64,000 nt of DNA, taken from contig CAZDEH010000002.1 in NCBI GenBank assembly GCA_964504665.1, positions 1 through 64,000 of the forward strand. Reading direction: 5' to 3'. Below are positions 61,050-64,000 of this stretch, piece after piece. The notes under the pieces were generated by a model. It worked only from the letters and a program-made list of their open reading frames with translations. It did not search any database and was not told the origin of the DNA. Made by a program: the position numbers and the translations under genes. Position 1 is the stretch's first letter, and the number at the start of each line of letters is the position of its first letter. This DNA comes from STC-54 sp964504665. GTDB taxonomy: Bacteria > Patescibacteriota > Microgenomatia > Daviesbacterales > UBA10151.

Positions 61050-62147
61050 ATGGAAGAAATAAAAAATCAGCTCCATGATTTAAAAGAAAGATTTAGTAAT
61101 ATTTCCCAGCAATTTAACAGGGATGAGATTCAAAAGGAAATTAGAGAATTAGAAGCTCAAATGAATAAACCTGGATTTTGGGATGATCCAAAAGAGTCAT
61201 CAGTCATCAGCCGTCAGTCGTCAGAAAAACAAAAAAGACTTAACTTACTGGAAAATATCGAGACAAGAATTAATAATGCTCTTGAAATGTCAAATGAAAT
61301 CTCAATGCTAGAAGATTTAACAAAAGAAGCTAGAGAACTTACAAAAACGTTAGATGAACTCGAAATGCAATTATTTTTATCTGGTCTGCATGATGAATCT
61401 GAGGCTATTTTATCTGTACATTCCGGAGCAGGAGGAGTGGAAGCGATGGATTGGGCAAAGATGGTTACCCGGATGTATCAAAGGTTTTTTGAAAAAACGG
61501 GCTGGGAATATGAAATTACTAATGAAGACCCAGGTGAAGAAGCTGGCATAAAATCAGTCTCTATGATTATCCATGCTTCAATGGCTTTCGGATATCTTAA
61601 AGGTGAAGCAGGAACCCACAGATTAGTCAGACAGTCTCCTTTTAATGCAGACAAGCTCCGCCAAACATCTTTTACCTTAGTTGAAGTTCTTCCTGTGATT
61701 GAAGAAGAGAGTGAAGTAGAAATTAATCCTGCTGACATTGAGTTTGAGGCTTTTAGATCTGGTGGAGCTGGAGGACAAAATGTTAATAAAGTTAATACTG
61801 CTGTCAGAGTTAAACATATTCCCACAGGTTTAATAGTTACTGCTCAGACAGAAAGATCTCAACTACAAAACAGAGAAAATGCCATGACCTTACTTAAAGC
61901 AAAACTCTGGGCATTACAACAAGCAAAAGAAAAGCACGAACAAGATGAATTAAAAGGAGAAAACAGGCAGGCTTCCTGGGGCACTCAAATCAGATCCTAT
62001 GTACTACATCCTTATCATATGGTAAAAGATTTAAGAACTAATGTTGAAACCTCTAATACTAATGCAGTTTTGGATGGCGGGCTTCAAGAATTCATTGAGG
62101 CAGATGTCAGAGTACTGGACAAAACTATCCCTTGGCAGGTAAAATAG
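61050..62147 (+). CDS. prfB: Peptide chain release factor 2
   Basis: A 365-aa class I release factor, the same length as E. coli RF2. It has an N-terminal helical domain, then SVHSGAGGVEAMDWAKM, the stop-codon reading tripeptide SPF at 196-198 (RLVRQSPFNADKLRQTSF), the catalytic GGQ at 241-243 (RSGGAGGQNVNKVNTAVR) and ERSQLQNRENAM. It terminates at UAA and UGA. The frame is continuous from the ATG; the in-frame UGA and slippery CUUUGA used for autoregulation in many bacteria are absent. Residues 50-59 are encoded by a tandem heptamer repeat. It heads a prfB-ftsE-ftsX arrangement, which is common. Confidence 0.97.
   Translation: MEEIKNQLHDLKERFSNISQQFNRDEIQKEIRELEAQMNKPGFWDDPKESSVISRQSSEKQKRLNLLENIETRINNALEMSNEISMLEDLTKEARELTKTLDELEMQLFLSGLHDESEAILSVHSGAGGVEAMDWAKMVTRMYQRFFEKTGWEYEITNEDPGEEAGIKSVSMIIHASMAFGYLKGEAGTHRLVRQSPFNADKLRQTSFTLVEVLPVIEEESEVEINPADIEFEAFRSGGAGGQNVNKVNTAVRVKHIPTGLIVTAQTERSQLQNRENAMTLLKAKLWALQQAKEKHEQDELKGENRQASWGTQIRSYVLHPYHMVKDLRTNVETSNTNAVLDGGLQEFIEADVRVLDKTIPWQVK
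61197..61224 (+). repeat. Four tandem heptamers inside prfB
   Basis: TCATCAG, TCATCAG, CCGTCAG, TCGTCAG in direct succession, 28 nt, encoding SSVISRQSS in the N-terminal domain of RF2. The repeat replaces a normally helical stretch before the coiled-coil and looks like a slippage expansion or a small inserted element. Confidence 0.75.
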
Positions 62148-62151
62148 ATTT

Positions 62152-62589
62152 ATGGAACTTACTGCCACAACTCCTTTAAAATATTTAAAGTTAGATAATA
62201 TCAATAAAATATTCTTGGGCGTATTAGTGGCTTCAGTGTTACTTGGAACAGTAGCAGGTTATCTGTTAACCACTTCGAACAAAACTTCCACCTCAATATC
62301 TTCTGATACCGGAACTGGAACATCAGCAAAAGTTGCCAGCCAAGATACTAAGACATTCCGTGATTTTGCAGAAGGGGTAATCCAAAAACGTCCTGCTCCA
62401 AAAAATCCTGATGAATATGTCGAAGGAACTCATTTATTAGTCCGTGATGGCGCAGTACCTGTAGCATTAACATCTTCCGTGGTTGATTTGAGTGAGTACG
62501 AAGGAAAAAGGGTTATAGTCCGTGGGGAAACTCAAAAAGCTATAAAAGAAGGTTGGCTAATGGATATCGGCAAAGTTGAAGTTAAATGA
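62152..62589 (+). CDS. Membrane-anchored hypothetical protein with small beta domain
   Basis: A 145-aa protein with a cytosolic start of about 18 residues, one helix (about 20-41, IFLGVLVASVLLGTVAGYLL), a Ser/Thr-rich linker (about 43-68), and a compact C-terminal domain with YVEGTHLLVRDGAVPVALTS, VVDLSEYEGKRVIVRGETQ and WLMDIGKVEVK, which looks like an OB-fold type beta barrel. It begins 4 nt after prfB, and its stop overlaps ftsE as ATGA, so it is in the same operon and may relate to cell envelope or division. No named family is claimed. Confidence 0.65.
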   Translation: MELTATTPLKYLKLDNINKIFLGVLVASVLLGTVAGYLLTTSNKTSTSISSDTGTGTSAKVASQDTKTFRDFAEGVIQKRPAPKNPDEYVEGTHLLVRDGAVPVALTSSVVDLSEYEGKRVIVRGETQKAIKEGWLMDIGKVEVK

Positions 62590-63269
62590 TTTTTTTTCAA
62601 AATGTTACCAAAAAATTTAGTTCAAATATCACTGCCCTTGAGGATATTAATCTCGAGATAGAAAAGGGAGAGTTTGTTTTTCTTGTCGGACCATCCGGAG
62701 CTGGAAAATCAACACTTTTAAGATTACTCGCCAGAGAATATTTACCTACAACAGGCAAAATTCTTGTTGATGAGATAGATATCACTAAGTTTAAATCAAG
62801 CGAGGTTCCTCTTTACCGAAGGAAGATTGGCTTCGTTTTTCAAGATTTCAAACTACTGGACGACCGCACTGTTTTAGAAAATGTGTCTTTGCCTTTACAT
62901 GTCCGTGGTGTGACAGACACAGAAATTGCTAAAGAAGTGGAACGGACTTTAAAACTTTTCGATATTTGGGTCAGACGTAACCTTTTTCCAAGACAGCTTT
63001 CAGGAGGGGAAGCACAACGAACCGCTATTGCCAGAGCTACTATTGGCAAGCCGGAGATACTCCTTGCTGATGAGCCCACAGGAGATCTTGATCCGGAAAC
63101 TGCATGGTCAGTCTTACAACTCTTGGGTGAAATTAACTCCTGGGGAACAACAATAATTATGGCTACTCACAATAAAGAAATCGTCGATGCTAAGAAGAAA
63201 AGAGTAATTTCTTTAAAAAACGGAAAAATTACAAAAGATATGAGGGGAGGAAGCTATGAATTTCATTAG
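62586..63269 (+). CDS. ftsE: Cell division ATP-binding protein FtsE
   Basis: A 227-aa ABC ATPase of the expected length. Walker A is GPSGAGKST (35-43), the Q-loop is FVFQDFKLLDDRTVLENV, the signature is QLSGGEAQRTAIARA (137-151), and Walker B is ILLADEPTGDLD (158-169), followed by TIIMATHNKEIVD. FtsE binds FtsX at the division site and couples ATP hydrolysis to peptidoglycan hydrolase activation. It overlaps the gene before it by 4 nt and ftsX by 14 nt. Confidence 0.96.
   Translation: MIFFQNVTKKFSSNITALEDINLEIEKGEFVFLVGPSGAGKSTLLRLLAREYLPTTGKILVDEIDITKFKSSEVPLYRRKIGFVFQDFKLLDDRTVLENVSLPLHVRGVTDTEIAKEVERTLKLFDIWVRRNLFPRQLSGGEAQRTAIARATIGKPEILLADEPTGDLDPETAWSVLQLLGEINSWGTTIIMATHNKEIVDAKKKRVISLKNGKITKDMRGGSYEFH
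63246..63250 (+). promoter_or_regulatory. Shine-Dalgarno sequence of ftsX
   Basis: GGAGG within GAGGGGAGG, five bases before the ATG at 63256 and inside the ftsE coding end. It is one of the few strong ribosome binding sites in the window and fixes the ftsX start. Confidence 0.8.
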
Positions 63270-64000
63270 CTCAACCAGAAGAAATATCAGAAGAACTCCT
63301 TATCAGGCAATCGCGGCACTAATGGTGATGTTTTTAGCTTTTCTGGCTTTATCAGGTTTTTTACTACTGGCAACCGGATCACAACAAATTCTTTATTATT
63401 ATGAAAGTAAACCACAGGCAATTGCTTTCTTTAAAGACGGTACTACTCTAACTGATGTTAAAGCAATCCAAAATTCCCTTGAACAAACAGGAAAAGTGAC
63501 TAAATTTAAATATGTTTCGAAAGAAGATGCCCTGCAAATCTACCGTGATAGAAATAAGGCTAACCCAATGTTACTTGAGTTGGTTACAGCAAATATTTTG
63601 CCTGCTTCTCTTGAAATTTCCGCTAAAACTCCGGAAGATTTAAAACCGATTTCCGAAATAGTAAAAAGAGAACCTGTGGTAGAAGAGGTTGTTTTCCCTG
63701 AAGATGTGGTTGCCTCACTAACTTCAGCTACCAGATTAATTAGGATTGTCGGGGGTAGTGTAGTTGGTTTCTTAATAGCCTTCTCTACACTAATTACAGT
63801 GATGATTATTGGATTTAAAATCCGCATTAAGCGTGATGAAATAGAAACTATGAAGCTACTTGGTGCGTCAAATTGGTTTATCAGGATGCCGTTTATCCTT
63901 GAAGGAATCTTCTATGCCACAATTGGAGCATTTTTAGGTTGGTTGGGTAGCTTTATGATTTTATGGTATTTCGAACCACTACTTTTAAGTAACCTGGGGG
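63256..64000 (+). CDS. ftsX: Cell division protein FtsX (truncated by window end)
   Basis: The frame is open from the ATG at 63256 to the window end, 248 codons. It begins MNFISSTRRNIRRTPYQAI, a basic cytosolic start, then helix 1 (about 23-43), an outer domain (about 44-165) with EQTGKVTKFKYVSKEDALQI and LPASLEISAKTPEDLKPIS, helix 2 (about 167-190), then KIRIKRDEIETMKLLGASNW, the FtsX/MacB coupling region, and helix 3. The last helix is off-window. It pairs with FtsE (14-nt overlap). Confidence 0.94.
   Translation, partial: MNFISSTRRNIRRTPYQAIAALMVMFLAFLALSGFLLLATGSQQILYYYESKPQAIAFFKDGTTLTDVKAIQNSLEQTGKVTKFKYVSKEDALQIYRDRNKANPMLLELVTANILPASLEISAKTPEDLKPISEIVKREPVVEEVVFPEDVVASLTSATRLIRIVGGSVVGFLIAFSTLITVMIIGFKIRIKRDEIETMKLLGASNWFIRMPFILEGIFYATIGAFLGWLGSFMILWYFEPLLLSNLG

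Noticed and set aside
1..64000. CRISPR arrays, tRNA or rRNA genes, IS elements with transposase, integrases
   Set aside because: No regularly spaced repeats, no tRNA-like cloverleaf or rRNA segments noticed by eye, and no transposase or integrase among the open frames.

Overview
The window is a 64 kb, AT-rich (by eye about one third G+C), very gene-dense piece of a scaffolded, probably metagenome-derived bacterial genome; five runs of N mark contig joins. Short intergenic spaces, many 1-4 nt gene overlaps, a small-genome style gene set and the recurrence of polytopic membrane families common in Patescibacteria suggest a Candidate Phyla Radiation bacterium, most likely Microgenomates-like. That placement is inference; no rRNA or tRNA gene was found. 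UGA is used as a stop and release factor 2 (prfB) is present, so the code is the standard bacterial one.

Positions 1-58268 are almost entirely one cell-envelope glycan locus. The left end (1-2634, +) is a carbamoyltransferase, SxtJ-like membrane protein, SGNH hydrolase and a 53-aa SxtK/DUF5989-like protein. Next come a split polytopic glycosyltransferase, an FkbM methyltransferase and a SPASM radical SAM protein (2615-6323, -), facing a B12-binding radical SAM protein, a methyltransferase-GT2 fusion and a GT-C protein (6367-10768, +). A 21.5 kb run on the minus strand (10765-32320) carries a hexapeptide acyltransferase, a GDP-L-fucose-synthase-like reductase, DUF2304, several GT2 and GT4 enzymes and many GT-C integral membrane enzymes (PIG-V-like, GT39/ArnT-like, PTPS-related, YfhO). 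Two GT39-like genes on the plus strand (32387-35486) face a second minus-strand run (35500-53404) with more GT39-like proteins, two members of a family sharing a GHDGxWH signature (one fused to an exported deacetylase-like domain), a MOP-family flippase, two PTPS-related proteins and two polyprenyl-phosphate sugar synthases. The minus run 54635-58268 holds GT2-GtrA, Gmd, RmlD-like and RmlC-like proteins.

The apparent logic: Gmd, Fcl, RmlD and RmlC homologues make deoxy-sugar nucleotides; cytosolic GT2/GT4 enzymes build glycans or charge polyprenyl phosphate; GtrA and the flippase may move lipid-linked sugars across the membrane; about seventeen GT-C type enzymes then use lipid-linked sugars outside. 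Carbamoyl, acetyl, methyl and radical-SAM modifications would decorate the product. No PglB/AglB-type oligosaccharyltransferase and no clear Wzy or Wzz was recognised.

The right end (58272-64000) returns to housekeeping: a small membrane protein, a CAP-domain protein, a short TsaB, several small unknown ORFs, prfB, an anchored small protein, ftsE and the start of ftsX.

Main unusual points: two places where an ORF ends just after a perfect X XXY YYZ heptamer and the -1 frame continues a plausible membrane protein (3385-3391 and 60796-60802); a repeated promoter layout placing the -10 box 6-7 nt before the start codon, implying leaderless mRNAs; an exported deacetylase-like domain fused to a GT-C-like protein (39178-42627); GT2-GT39 and methyltransferase-GT2 fusions; short palindromic or tandem repeats embedded in tsaB and prfB; and N gaps that are partly assembly artefacts breaking real genes.
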